The translations under genes and the position numbers were made by a program. This document shows, piece by piece, positions 25,388-33,816 of a stretch of DNA of 64,000 nt. The DNA is from an uncultured Sulfitobacter sp. GTDB lineage: Bacteria > Pseudomonadota > Alphaproteobacteria > Rhodobacterales > Rhodobacteraceae. The notes beneath the pieces were generated by a model that was not told the DNA's origin, searched no databases, and saw only the letters and a program-made list of their open reading frames with translations. The stretch spans positions 19,422 to 83,421 of the forward strand of contig NZ_CANMFS010000013.1 of NCBI RefSeq assembly GCF_947497275.1, read 5' to 3'. Position 1 is the stretch's first letter; each line of letters begins with the position of its first letter.

Positions 25388-27117
25388 GCTTTGTTGTCTC
25401 CGTTTTCCAGACAGACCGCGCGCAGGCTGCGCCGGTCAATTTTATCTGTGGTTCCGCGTGCCAGCGGTTCGTGCTGGACCCACAGATGCTGCGGTATCTT
25501 GAATTGCGCCAAATGGCTGTCCAGCGCCTGCGCCATTTCGGCGTGTGTCATGCTCGCCCCTTCGGCGAGTTGCACACAGGCACCTACGCTTTCGCCCAAC
25601 CGTTCATCGGGTACCGAGAATGCGCAGGCGTCGATGACGTGCGGCAGGCGGTGCAGCGCGCCTTCGACATCAAGACAGGCGATGTTTTCACCGCCGCGAA
25701 TGATGATGTTCTTCTTGCGGTCGAGAATGGTGATGTAGCCGTCCGCGTCCATTACCGCCAAATCACCGGTTTTCAGCCAGCCATCCTGCAGGGCATCCGC
25801 CGTCGCCTCAGGCTGATTGAGATAGCAGCGCATGTTGGCGGGGCTTTTGACGGTAATCTCGCCCAGCTCGCCCAGAGGGACCTCGTTGCCATCATCGTCA
25901 AGCAGTTTGAGTTCCTGAACCGGCGGGTGAAGTTTGCCCGCGCATTCGGGGCGCGCGACGTAGTCATCACCGATCATCCCGATGCCAAGGGCGTTCGTTT
26001 CCGTCATACCCCAACCGGTCGCGATACCCGCGTTCGGAAAGGCGTCGGCCAGCGCCGCCACCTGTGCTCCGGGCCGCTTGGCCCCGCCCGAGCCGACATA
26101 ATCCAGTGTTTCCAGTTGCGTGCCCATGCGGCGCGCCGCCGTCATCAGCTCTGCCGATTGCGTCGGCACGCCCAGAAAGCGGGTGATCTTCTCGGAACGG
26201 ATCAGCCGTACCGCCTCCTCCGCGTCCCACTTTCGCATGAGTGTGACGTGCGCCCCGGCCACGAGGCTCAGCAGGAACAGCGGATGGGTGGCAGTGACAT
26301 GGAACAGCGGCGTCGCCACCAGAGCTGAGGGCCGCAACGCATCGGGCGCGCCTCCCTCGGGCGGCGTGACAAGGGGTGCCACGACCGCCTGCATCAACCA
26401 GGTGAATACCGCGTTCACCGCACTGCGGTGGGTCTGGACCACCCCCTTGGGATGCCCCATGGTGCCCGATGAATACATCACCGCGAAATCGTCATCGGTA
26501 TCGATCGTGATATCCAGAGGTTCCGCACTGGATGCGCCATCGCGCAGAGCTCCGTATTTGTGTTGCGACATCTGTTCACCATCGCGCACCCCGATCACGG
26601 TCAGATCAAGCTCCGCCGTCAGCGGCTGCAGACGTTCCGCCCGCGGGCCATCGGCGAACACCAGCTTTGCGTCGCTGTCGCGCAACGCGTACTCAAGTTC
26701 TTGCGTTGTCCACCAGGCGTTCAGGAACACCACTGTGGCGCCGGTGGCGGAAATCGCGAGAACCGCTGTCAGCAATTCAGGATAGTTACGCAAGGCAATC
26801 GCAACGCGGTCCTGCTTGCCGATGCCGAACGTGTCCTTGAGAACATGTGACATTCGATGCACTTCCTCGGAGAAAGCGCCGTACGTCCACCGCTCTCCCT
26901 CATAAAGAAGGTAATTCGCAGCGCCGTCCGCATGTTGTGCCATTCCAGCGGCAAGCAACGCGGGAACGGTCGGTGGAATGTTCTTAAAAGCTTTGTACGT
27001 CACGCCGCGTATTTCCGCGGGCGCAACTGCGAAGGTCGGATTGGTGCTCAGGACATGCGCTACGGCCTCTTCGGGGCTCATCGCGGTCATGCGTGGCACT
27101 TCCGGGTAAAGTGACAT
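25384..27117 (-). CDS. AMP-dependent acyl-CoA synthetase/ligase
   Basis: A 577-aa ANL-family ligase. The P-loop reads YSSGTMGHPKG, with Met where Thr is usual. The A8 hinge is DRKKNIIIRGGENI and the C-terminal catalytic lysine lies in ARGTTDKIDRR. It activates a carboxylic acid to its CoA thioester through an acyl-adenylate, the entry step for the operon 27117-20456 that it heads. The start at 27117 is supported by GGGAGGG about 14 nt upstream, slightly far; an internal ATG nine codons on is an alternative. The acid is unknown. Confidence 0.87.
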   Translation of the reverse strand: MSLYPEVPRMTAMSPEEAVAHVLSTNPTFAVAPAEIRGVTYKAFKNIPPTVPALLAAGMAQHADGAANYLLYEGERWTYGAFSEEVHRMSHVLKDTFGIGKQDRVAIALRNYPELLTAVLAISATGATVVFLNAWWTTQELEYALRDSDAKLVFADGPRAERLQPLTAELDLTVIGVRDGEQMSQHKYGALRDGASSAEPLDITIDTDDDFAVMYSSGTMGHPKGVVQTHRSAVNAVFTWLMQAVVAPLVTPPEGGAPDALRPSALVATPLFHVTATHPLFLLSLVAGAHVTLMRKWDAEEAVRLIRSEKITRFLGVPTQSAELMTAARRMGTQLETLDYVGSGGAKRPGAQVAALADAFPNAGIATGWGMTETNALGIGMIGDDYVARPECAGKLHPPVQELKLLDDDGNEVPLGELGEITVKSPANMRCYLNQPEATADALQDGWLKTGDLAVMDADGYITILDRKKNIIIRGGENIACLDVEGALHRLPHVIDACAFSVPDERLGESVGACVQLAEGASMTHAEMAQALDSHLAQFKIPQHLWVQHEPLARGTTDKIDRRSLRAVCLENGDNKA

Positions 27118-27742
27118 TCTTTCATCGTGACCCTCCCAAGTCGATGCCGTCCGCACCCACCTCCCTTGGGGGCGCGACTCCTTCTGAAGGTAGACTAGGG
27201 GTAAATTTCTTCGCTGCCAATACCGCAGGTCGGAACTTCGTTTCGCAATATCAGATTCCCGCATATGCGCCGGCTTTGGCCAAGCGGGCATATATAGGTG
27301 CCTGCTCGAAGAGACACCAAAATATTACATAACTAGTATTACGCCTGCTTTAGTGGTCACTGGCGCACACCCCCTGATCGGCCCCATGGGATGCGACCCT
27401 GTCTACTTTGCTATCGAAAAACCAATCCAGGGTTGCGAAAATAACACGCATTTACCGAAATATCGCGGAATTACAACCATGCGGCGAAAATCTGCCGGTT
27501 GGCATCTTCCCGTTTGACCTTACAACTCATTGAAACAACATAGTTATTTCACGCTTTTTCTAATGGCCGCCAAAGCAATTTACCCTGTCGCGCCGCTGAA
27601 ATTTCAAGTGAGAAATTATCAGCTTATAGGCAATTAATATCAATATAGCTTTCCCCATACGCTTCTTCTATACGGTTTGACAGCACAGAAGCTCCCGGTC
27701 CTTGCGATAGGTCGGGTCACCTTTTTGGGAAAGGAATGACCC
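27118..27742. other. 625-bp AT-richer intergenic region between divergent genes
   Basis: No gene is supported. Base composition is clearly richer in A+T than its surroundings, notably 27310-27345 and 27600-27660. It should hold divergent promoters for the acyl-CoA ligase operon and the outer-membrane protein gene. TTGACA at 27677-27682 is a good -35 match but no -10 is found at the usual distance. The right end forms the leader hairpin at 27714-27742. Confidence 0.5.
27714..27742 (+). promoter_or_regulatory. Leader hairpin that buries the Shine-Dalgarno sequence
   Basis: GGGTCA (27714-27719) pairs with TGACCC (27737-27742), and inside it CCTTT (27720-27724) pairs with AAAGG (27730-27734). 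The AAAGGA ribosome binding site is therefore in the stem and the hairpin ends at the base before the ATG. This suggests translational control of the outer-membrane protein. Confidence 0.6.
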
Positions 27743-28597
27743 ATGAACACTCTTTTGAAACTCGCCACCGTTTCCGCGCTGGCACTTTCCGTTGCTGCCC
27801 CTGCGTTCGCGCAGACCCGCATCACCGGTATCGAAGCCCTGAACGACGACATCGACGACATCACAGATGACGTAAACGATGATCTCGACGACCAGAACGA
27901 CATCGAGCGTTTCGGCCCGAACGGCGTGCCACAAGGCTGGCGCGGTTCGTTCGCTTTGTCCGCATCCGGAACGGACGGCAACACCGACACAGGTGAAGTC
28001 GCCGGTGCCGGCCGCCTGACATATGGTGTCGGCGATTGGAACCACCTGATGGGCTTCGCCATCGAATACGGCGAAGACAATGGCGACACCAGCGAAGAGA
28101 AATTCTTTGCAACATACGAAGGCAGCCGCCAGTTCACACCCGAATGGTATGCGTTCGGTATCGCCCGGTACCAGTATGACGGCTACCTGACAGACGACAA
28201 CGATGACGAAATCGACGGCTCCGAAACAGACGCCTTCCTCGGCTTTGGTCCAGGCTACCGTGTCCTGCGGGATCCAAACCACACATGGCGTGTGCAGGCG
28301 GGCCCCGGCGTGCGTTACTTCAAGGACGTGACCGGCGACTCTGAGACCGAAGGTGGTTTCATCGTTTCCTCGCGCTACTTCTACGCGTTCAACGATACCG
28401 TATCGTTCACAATGGACACGGACATTCTTGGCTCCGATGTCAACACGATCGTCTCGAACGACGCTGGCGTGAACTACAAACTGTCGGACAACCTGTCGAC
28501 ACGGGTCAGCTTGCGGACAGACTACAACACCGATCCGGTTGCTGGCACAGAATCCACCGACAACACACTCGGTGTTTCTCTGGTTCTCGGCTTCTGA
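27743..28597 (+). CDS. DUF481/YdiY-type outer-membrane beta-barrel protein
   Basis: A 284-aa secreted protein. Residues 1-23 form a signal peptide ending AFA. An Asp/Asn-rich segment at about residues 34-53 (repeating DD every three to four residues) is followed by a beta-barrel region of alternating strands that ends in a C-terminal Phe, as recognised by the Bam machinery. Relatives with this acidic N-terminal segment are common in Rhodobacterales and have no defined function. It is monocistronic: its leader hairpin hides the ribosome binding site, and a rho-independent terminator follows. Confidence 0.8.
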   Translation: MNTLLKLATVSALALSVAAPAFAQTRITGIEALNDDIDDITDDVNDDLDDQNDIERFGPNGVPQGWRGSFALSASGTDGNTDTGEVAGAGRLTYGVGDWNHLMGFAIEYGEDNGDTSEEKFFATYEGSRQFTPEWYAFGIARYQYDGYLTDDNDDEIDGSETDAFLGFGPGYRVLRDPNHTWRVQAGPGVRYFKDVTGDSETEGGFIVSSRYFYAFNDTVSFTMDTDILGSDVNTIVSNDAGVNYKLSDNLSTRVSLRTDYNTDPVAGTESTDNTLGVSLVLGF

Positions 28598-28655
28598 ACC
28601 GGAAAAACGGTATGGTGTCGCCGGGTACCCTCGTACCGCGCGACACCATCACCGG

Positions 28656-28687
28656 AGGAGGATGGGATTGCCCCCATCCTCCTTTTT
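28656..28687 (+). terminator. Rho-independent terminator of the outer-membrane protein gene
   Basis: 11-bp stem AGGAGGATGGG (28656-28666) and CCCATCCTCCT (28673-28683) with a 6-nt loop, continuing into a T-run ending at 28687. A second hairpin upstream pairs ATGGTGTCG (28612-28620) with CGACACCAT (28641-28649) around an inner GGTAC/GTACC stem, probably stabilising the mRNA end. Confidence 0.88.
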
Positions 28688-28712
28688 CCGTTTTCAGTAC
28701 ATCATTTCTGAA

Positions 28713-29390
28713 TTATTCGTCGAACCCAACGAACCGCGCGACGTCATTTACATCGCGCCGCTTTGACACCACGGCATTGGCCGAGAAATCCTCGTCCGGC
28801 CAACCCATCGCCACGCAGGTCATGATCACTTCGTCGTCGGGGATTTGCGCGTGCTCGCGCACAACAGGCGATTGCATGATGCCCTGGCCATTGATCACAG
28901 CACCCAATCCGCGCGACCACGCTGCAAGCACCAGACCGTAGGTCACGGCACCCAGATCGAAGTGCGCGATGGTGCCACCGTCGAGCGATTTGTCGAAAGT
29001 CACGACGATCGAGACCGGCGCGTCGAACTGGCGAAACCCGCGCATCACCCAATCTTGCCGCATCTCCTTGTCGTCCCGCGCGATGCCCATTGCGGCGAAC
29101 AGCTGTTTTGCGATTTCAACCTGTCGATCGCGGTGCGGACCCTCATAGGCGCCGTGGTCAGCGATCTCACGCACGGGCGCGATCCCGGAGAGCATGCGGG
29201 TGGAGTTGCCCTCCCGCACTTTCTCCAACGGCTTCCCGGTCAGCACGTGCAGATGCCAGGGCTGCGTGTTCATCGACGACGGCGCGCGATTGGCCAGTGC
29301 GATGATCTCTTCGATCACGTCGCGCGGAACGGGTTTTTTCTGAAATCCGCGAATGCTGCGGCGCGATTGCATCGCCTCGTCAAGGTTCAT
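28713..29390 (-). CDS. Nitroreductase family protein
   Basis: A 225-aa FMN-dependent nitroreductase-fold protein. It starts MNLDEAMQSRRSIRGFQKKPVP, the usual FMN phosphate-contact segment (SRRSIRGF), and contains NRAPSSMNTQPWHLHVLTG and the C-terminal VAMGWPDEDFSANAV. Such enzymes reduce nitroaromatics, quinones or enones with NAD(P)H; the physiological substrate is unknown. It lies on the minus strand, 19 nt downstream of the MipA/OmpV-like gene, and may share its transcript. Confidence 0.88.
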   Translation of the reverse strand: MNLDEAMQSRRSIRGFQKKPVPRDVIEEIIALANRAPSSMNTQPWHLHVLTGKPLEKVREGNSTRMLSGIAPVREIADHGAYEGPHRDRQVEIAKQLFAAMGIARDDKEMRQDWVMRGFRQFDAPVSIVVTFDKSLDGGTIAHFDLGAVTYGLVLAAWSRGLGAVINGQGIMQSPVVREHAQIPDDEVIMTCVAMGWPDEDFSANAVVSKRRDVNDVARFVGFDE

Positions 29391-29409
29391 GAAGGGATCT
29401 ATCCGTCGT

Positions 29410-30177
29410 TTAGAAGTTCAGCGTGAAAACGCGGCTCAGACCCAGGCGCACACGCCATTGGTCTTCCGATCCGGTGGCCGTGATCGGGCTGTCGGCGGCA
29501 TCGTTGAGCAGCTTCTCATAGCTGACCGCACCCTCAATGGCCCATCTATCATCGAGGAAATAGGTGCCCTGCACCTCGATACCCGCTGACATGGCACCGC
29601 CATCCGCGTCGTAGATCCCGAACGAAGACGCCGCCGCCTCGTCAGCAGTCACGCCGAAATAGGTGTTGGCATAGTCGCTGTCGCCGAAGTTCACGCGAGG
29701 GCCCGCGGTAAACAGCCAACGGTCGCTGGGGCGATAGATCAAGTCGGCACCCACGGTCCCGGTGACGGCGGTATGTCCGCCGATACCCTTGCGCACTTCG
29801 CCAAAGGCCTTCCAATAGGTCTGCTGGTATCCGATGCCGAAACCCAGCTCGACTGCTGTATCAATATCGTCAAGGCCCGTCAGCTCGTCATAGTCGTCGC
29901 TGTCCCGCTCGCCGATCACCTTGAACGCGCCAAAGTAGGTGAAGCCGTTGGCGGGGATGCCGCGCACACCGCTGCCGATGTCTGTGCCGCCCCATTTCAG
30001 CGCGCCGAATTTGAAACCGAAATCCGCAGCACCCTGATAGTTGTCGGAACCGGGGTAATCGGGCACCGCAGCAGCACCACCGCGCAGTGAGAAGTTGAAG
30101 GACCGGTCCTGCGCGGACGCTGGCAGGGCCAGACCGATCGCGAAAATGCTGGCAGACAGAAGGGGAACGAAACGCAT
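29410..30177 (-). CDS. MipA/OmpV family outer-membrane protein
   Basis: A 255-aa protein with a signal peptide (residues 1-22, ending ASA) and a beta-barrel of the MipA/OmpV family. Diagnostic parts are FGIGYQQTYWKAFGEVRKG, IGGHTAVTGTVGADLIY and TAGPRVNFGDSDYANTYFGV. It ends in Phe as expected for a Bam substrate. Members act as scaffolds for murein enzymes or as porin-like proteins. The start at 30177 has GGAG 8 nt upstream; an upstream in-frame ATG would spoil the signal peptide. Confidence 0.85.
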   Translation of the reverse strand: MRFVPLLSASIFAIGLALPASAQDRSFNFSLRGGAAAVPDYPGSDNYQGAADFGFKFGALKWGGTDIGSGVRGIPANGFTYFGAFKVIGERDSDDYDELTGLDDIDTAVELGFGIGYQQTYWKAFGEVRKGIGGHTAVTGTVGADLIYRPSDRWLFTAGPRVNFGDSDYANTYFGVTADEAAASSFGIYDADGGAMSAGIEVQGTYFLDDRWAIEGAVSYEKLLNDAADSPITATGSEDQWRVRLGLSRVFTLNF

Positions 30178-30307
30178 CGGGGCAAACTCCAAAAACAGAT
30201 GCGAACGCAGCAGCAGCGTCCGCGGATTGCGACCATTCATAAGCGCCGCGTTTCATCAAGTATATCGGGAAAATGATATTTCCACCCCGCATGTTGCCGC
30301 TGCACCC

Positions 30308-31615
30308 TCACAAACCGGGCAACCACAGCGCGAGCTGCGGAAATGCGATCAACAGCACGACCAGAAGCATTGAGCAGGCCATATAGGGCAGTGCCGAGCC
30401 GTAGATTTCGCGCATCGTCGTTTCTTTGGGCGCCACGCCTTTCATCACGAACAACAGCAGTCCGAACGGCGGCGTGGTAAAACTGATTTCCAGCGCGAGC
30501 AGGATGATAAGCCCGAACCAGATCGGATCGAATCCCAGCGTTGCCGCCAGCGGAAAAAAGATCGGCACGGTGAGCAACATCATCGAAATCTGCTCCATGA
30601 ACATGCCGAGCAGCAAAAGGACCCCGAACATCACCAGCAGCATCGCGACCGGGGCAAGATCGAACGAGGTGGCCCAGCGGATCAACCCGCTGGACGCACC
30701 CGAGAACGCCAACAGCTGGCTGAACGTCGCGGACCCGAACACGATGAGATAGGCCATGAGCGTCACCCGGAGCGCGCCGATCACCGATTTCTTCATCGAA
30801 TCCCATGTCAGGCAGCGGAACAAAACGCCCAGGATCAACACCCCCAGCGCACCGAAGGCCGCCGCCTCGGAGGGCGTGATCAGACCACCCACCATGCCGA
30901 TCACGATGATGACCATCACCGATAGCATCGGCACGATGTCCCTGAACAGCAGCCCCAGCTTGGCACCGGTGTTCAGCGTCTCGACGTCATAGGCTGGGGC
31001 GGCATCCGGGTCGATCCGCGTTTGCACGTAGATCGTTGCAATATAGAAGGTCGCAAGGATCAGCCCCGGAACAACCCCCGCGATCAGCAATGCCCCCACA
31101 TCGATTCGCGCCAGCGTCGCCAGCAGCACGGCCAGCGCCGAGGGCGGGATGATGATCGCCAAACCGCCGGTGCCGAGGATCGGACCGATAGACATGTGTT
31201 TCTTGTACCCCCGGTTCGTCATCTCCGGCACCATGAGAGAGCCCAGCAGGGCGGTAGAGCCCATCGACGACCCCGACAGCGTCGAGAATGCGGTGCCGCC
31301 CAGCACCGTCACATACGACAGGCGGCCCGGCAGCCGGCCCAGCAGCTTGTCGATGGCATTGAACATGCGCGCGCCCAGACCGGTGTGAAAAAAGATCTCT
31401 CCCATAAGAAGAAACAGCGGGATCGGCACCAGTGCAAAATTGGTCAGCCCGCCAAACCCGTTGTTGAGCATTAGGGTGACACCGCGCGCGCCGCCCATGA
31501 AAAACCACGCGCCGATGATATTCGCTGCCAGAAACGCGAGCGCGACAGGCATACCGATCGCCATCAGCACGAGGATAGAGCCGATCAGCAGGCCGAGCGA
31601 TTCAAACCATTCCAT
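30308..31615 (-). CDS. dctM: TRAP transporter large permease (DctM family)
   Basis: A 435-aa inner-membrane protein with about 12 hydrophobic segments. The N-terminus reads IGMPVALAFLAANIIGAWFF and the C-terminal half has AFGALGVLILGVLFR, PFGLLLFVMKGVAPKETTM, typical of DctM. It is the sodium-coupled transport subunit of a tripartite ATP-independent transporter for carboxylates. Its start overlaps the stop of the small permease gene. It ends the operon that starts at the GntR regulator. Confidence 0.92.
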   Translation of the reverse strand: MEWFESLGLLIGSILVLMAIGMPVALAFLAANIIGAWFFMGGARGVTLMLNNGFGGLTNFALVPIPLFLLMGEIFFHTGLGARMFNAIDKLLGRLPGRLSYVTVLGGTAFSTLSGSSMGSTALLGSLMVPEMTNRGYKKHMSIGPILGTGGLAIIIPPSALAVLLATLARIDVGALLIAGVVPGLILATFYIATIYVQTRIDPDAAPAYDVETLNTGAKLGLLFRDIVPMLSVMVIIVIGMVGGLITPSEAAAFGALGVLILGVLFRCLTWDSMKKSVIGALRVTLMAYLIVFGSATFSQLLAFSGASSGLIRWATSFDLAPVAMLLVMFGVLLLLGMFMEQISMMLLTVPIFFPLAATLGFDPIWFGLIILLALEISFTTPPFGLLLFVMKGVAPKETTMREIYGSALPYMACSMLLVVLLIAFPQLALWLPGL

Positions 31616-32121
31616 TATTCGTGAATTCCCGCTTCGCCGGAGTGCATGAGGTCAGCGCCGAATACGAAGCGACTGAATTCGATGGCCATGAGGCCAAAGC
31701 TGACCGGAAAAGCCAGCGTCAGTATCCATTTCGGGAAATAATAGGCCCGCACGTCCAGATCATTACGCGCGATATTGGTAAGCATCAGCTCCCCGCCTTT
31801 CCACGCCAGCATCACACAGACAGCAACGCAGAGCGCCGCCACCGTGCGGCTGACGATCCGGCGTGCGGAGCCGGGCAAGGCGGCCGTGACCAGCTCAATA
31901 TGCACATGGCCTTTTTCGCGCACCAGCCAGGGCGCGCCCAGCATCGTCATGTACAAGATCGCGTATTCGGAAGAGGTGAACAGCCACGCAAAAGGCTGCA
32001 TTCCGAGATTGCGCATGGTGACGGACATGATGACGGAAATCATCAACCAGACAAGCATAAGTCCCGCGATGCCCGCCATCGCGTAGAGTACCGCGCGGTA
32101 CGCCTTGCCGATCAGTTCCAT
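31615..32121 (-). CDS. dctQ: TRAP transporter small permease (DctQ family)
   Basis: A 168-aa protein with four hydrophobic segments, the standard DctQ size and topology. It contains GAPWLVREKGHVHIELV, a family hallmark (W-L-V-R-x-x-G-H-V). It partners the DctM-type permease, whose gene overlaps its stop codon by one base, and the binding protein encoded 57 nt upstream. Confidence 0.9.
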   Translation of the reverse strand: MELIGKAYRAVLYAMAGIAGLMLVWLMISVIMSVTMRNLGMQPFAWLFTSSEYAILYMTMLGAPWLVREKGHVHIELVTAALPGSARRIVSRTVAALCVAVCVMLAWKGGELMLTNIARNDLDVRAYYFPKWILTLAFPVSFGLMAIEFSRFVFGADLMHSGEAGIHE

Positions 32122-32178
32122 TCTGTGCGCCGCCTCCGTAAGACAGGCGCACGGGTGATCCCGCGCGCCACGTTTCGT

Positions 32179-33177
32179 CTATTTGTCGTAAAAAAGCTCG
32201 ATCAGCTTGTCGTAGTTTCCAGCCCCCTGGGGCGCCTCTTCCATGAGGCTTTTCATGCGGTCCCACGTGTTCTGGACCGCTGCCGCCAGATATTCGTCGG
32301 CCGCGTCCCCTTCGAGCGTTACCACCGTCATCCCCGCCTCCTCGAGCGCCTTGAAATCTTCGTCGCGCACGGCGCCCAGCTTTTCGGCGGATTCTTTTTC
32401 GTGTGCAATCGCCACGTCCTGCACAATTGTCCGCGCCTCTTCCGACAGGCTGTTCCACTTCTCAAGGTTCACAATCACGCCCAGGTCGGTCGAGAAAAAG
32501 CACGGCTCGATCCGATAGTTCAGGAACTCGTTCCACTTCAGGTCGATCAAACCGATCTGGGTCCAGCCGGTCGCATCCACGACGCCCCTCTCTAGCGCGG
32601 CGTAGACTTCGGTGGTGGGCAAGTCGATCACCTGCGCGCCGAGATAGTCGGTGAAGAACGCATTATAAACGGCGTTGCCGCGCAGCTTCAGTCCGGAGAC
32701 ATCCAGATTTCCGCTGTCGTCCAGCGCCGGCTCATCGCGCGTCCACAGGTTGTAGCAGACCCCGGAATCGAACCAGCCGAGGTATTTGACGCCCATCTTT
32801 TCCTGGTGGATCTCGTCGATCAATGCGATGCCGCCATTCTCGCGCACTTCGGCCGCGACCTTGTTCGACGTGACCAGCGCGTCTTTCTCGGGCAAGGCAC
32901 CTGCGTAAAAGCTGCCGGGTGTGTAGACCATGTCGACGACACCGGCGCGCACCGCGTCGGGCTGCTGGAACATGCCGATGGCCTCCGGTCCGCCGCGCAC
33001 TTCGATCTGCACGACGCCGTCGCCCGCGTCGTTCACCTTGTCGACAAATTCCAGAAACGATTTCGTATAGATCAGCGATTCGGGAAAGGCGTGCACGGCA
33101 GTGATCGTTTCCTGCGCATAGGCCGTGCCGGCCAGCGCCGTCGTGGCGAGGATGCCGCCGAGAATTGTATTTTTCAT
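32179..33177 (-). CDS. dctP: TRAP transporter substrate-binding protein (DctP family)
   Basis: A 332-aa periplasmic binding protein. Residues 1-21 form a signal peptide (ending AYA). The body contains the family segments KSFLEFVDKVND and LKLRGNAVYNAFFTDYLGAQVIDLPTTEVYAALERGVVDATGW (quoted in part: LPTTEVYAALERGVVDATGW), in which the Arg of LRGNAVYN is the usual carboxylate-binding residue. It captures an organic anion, presumably the substrate or an intermediate of the adjacent LeuCD/HyuAB pathway. Confidence 0.9.
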   Translation of the reverse strand: MKNTILGGILATTALAGTAYAQETITAVHAFPESLIYTKSFLEFVDKVNDAGDGVVQIEVRGGPEAIGMFQQPDAVRAGVVDMVYTPGSFYAGALPEKDALVTSNKVAAEVRENGGIALIDEIHQEKMGVKYLGWFDSGVCYNLWTRDEPALDDSGNLDVSGLKLRGNAVYNAFFTDYLGAQVIDLPTTEVYAALERGVVDATGWTQIGLIDLKWNEFLNYRIEPCFFSTDLGVIVNLEKWNSLSEEARTIVQDVAIAHEKESAEKLGAVRDEDFKALEEAGMTVVTLEGDAADEYLAAAVQNTWDRMKSLMEEAPQGAGNYDKLIELFYDK

Positions 33178-33225
33178 TTGGTTTTTCTCCCTTGTTGGTG
33201 ACGCATTTCGCGCCTTTCATGCTTG

Positions 33226-33816
33226 CTATTGCGTGGGTTTCGTCCACGGATGCGCGGCAAGTCTGCCCGCCCAAAACTGTCTGATCGCGTCCGCGTGCTG
33301 TGCTGTCAGATCAATGTCGTCCCAGCCGTTCATCAGCTTTTGCCGCCAGACAGGGTCCAGATCAAAGGTCACGGTGGTGTCGCCTACGGTTACGGTTCCC
33401 GCGTCAAGATCCACGCGCGCCGACGCATCCGCCTGTCCAAGCGCATTGATCAGCGCCTCGATCTCCTCCGTCTTGATGCGTGCGGGAAGCAGGCCGTTGT
33501 TCACCGCATTGCCCGCGAAAATATCCCCGAAGCTGGGGGCGAGCACGGCGCGGACTCCGAAATCAACCAGCGCATAAACCGCTGCCTCGCGGCTTGATCC
33601 GGTACCGAAATTGCGACGGGTAATCAGAACATCAATCTGCGCGTGGCGGTTCAAAGGATGATCTGCGTCATCCACACGCGCATCGTAGAGCAGGAACTCT
33701 CCATAACCATCCTTGCGCGGCTGCGACATGAACCGCGACGGAATCAATTGATCGGTGTCTACATTCGCCTGCGCCAACGCCACCGCACGCCCTTCGATCA
33801 TGCTCCAGCCGCTCAT
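33226..33816 (-). CDS. leuD: LeuD-type small subunit of an aconitase-family (de)hydratase
   Basis: A 196-aa aconitase swivel-domain protein, the usual LeuD length. It contains ANVDTDQLIPSRFM and the signature RRNFGTGSSREAA. It forms a heterodimer with the LeuC-type subunit, whose intended stop overlaps its ATG (ATGA). Classical LeuCD isomerises isopropylmalate, but the same architecture serves citraconate/maleate hydratase and 2,3-dimethylmalate dehydratase. The surrounding TRAP, HyuAB and lyase genes favour a catabolic role over leucine synthesis. Confidence 0.88.
   Translation of the reverse strand: MSGWSMIEGRAVALAQANVDTDQLIPSRFMSQPRKDGYGEFLLYDARVDDADHPLNRHAQIDVLITRRNFGTGSSREAAVYALVDFGVRAVLAPSFGDIFAGNAVNNGLLPARIKTEEIEALINALGQADASARVDLDAGTVTVGDTTVTFDLDPVWRQKLMNGWDDIDLTAQHADAIRQFWAGRLAAHPWTKPTQ

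Noticed and set aside
27677..27682. TTGACA as the -35 box of the outer-membrane protein gene
   Set aside because: No -10-like hexamer occurs at a workable distance, so no promoter was called.
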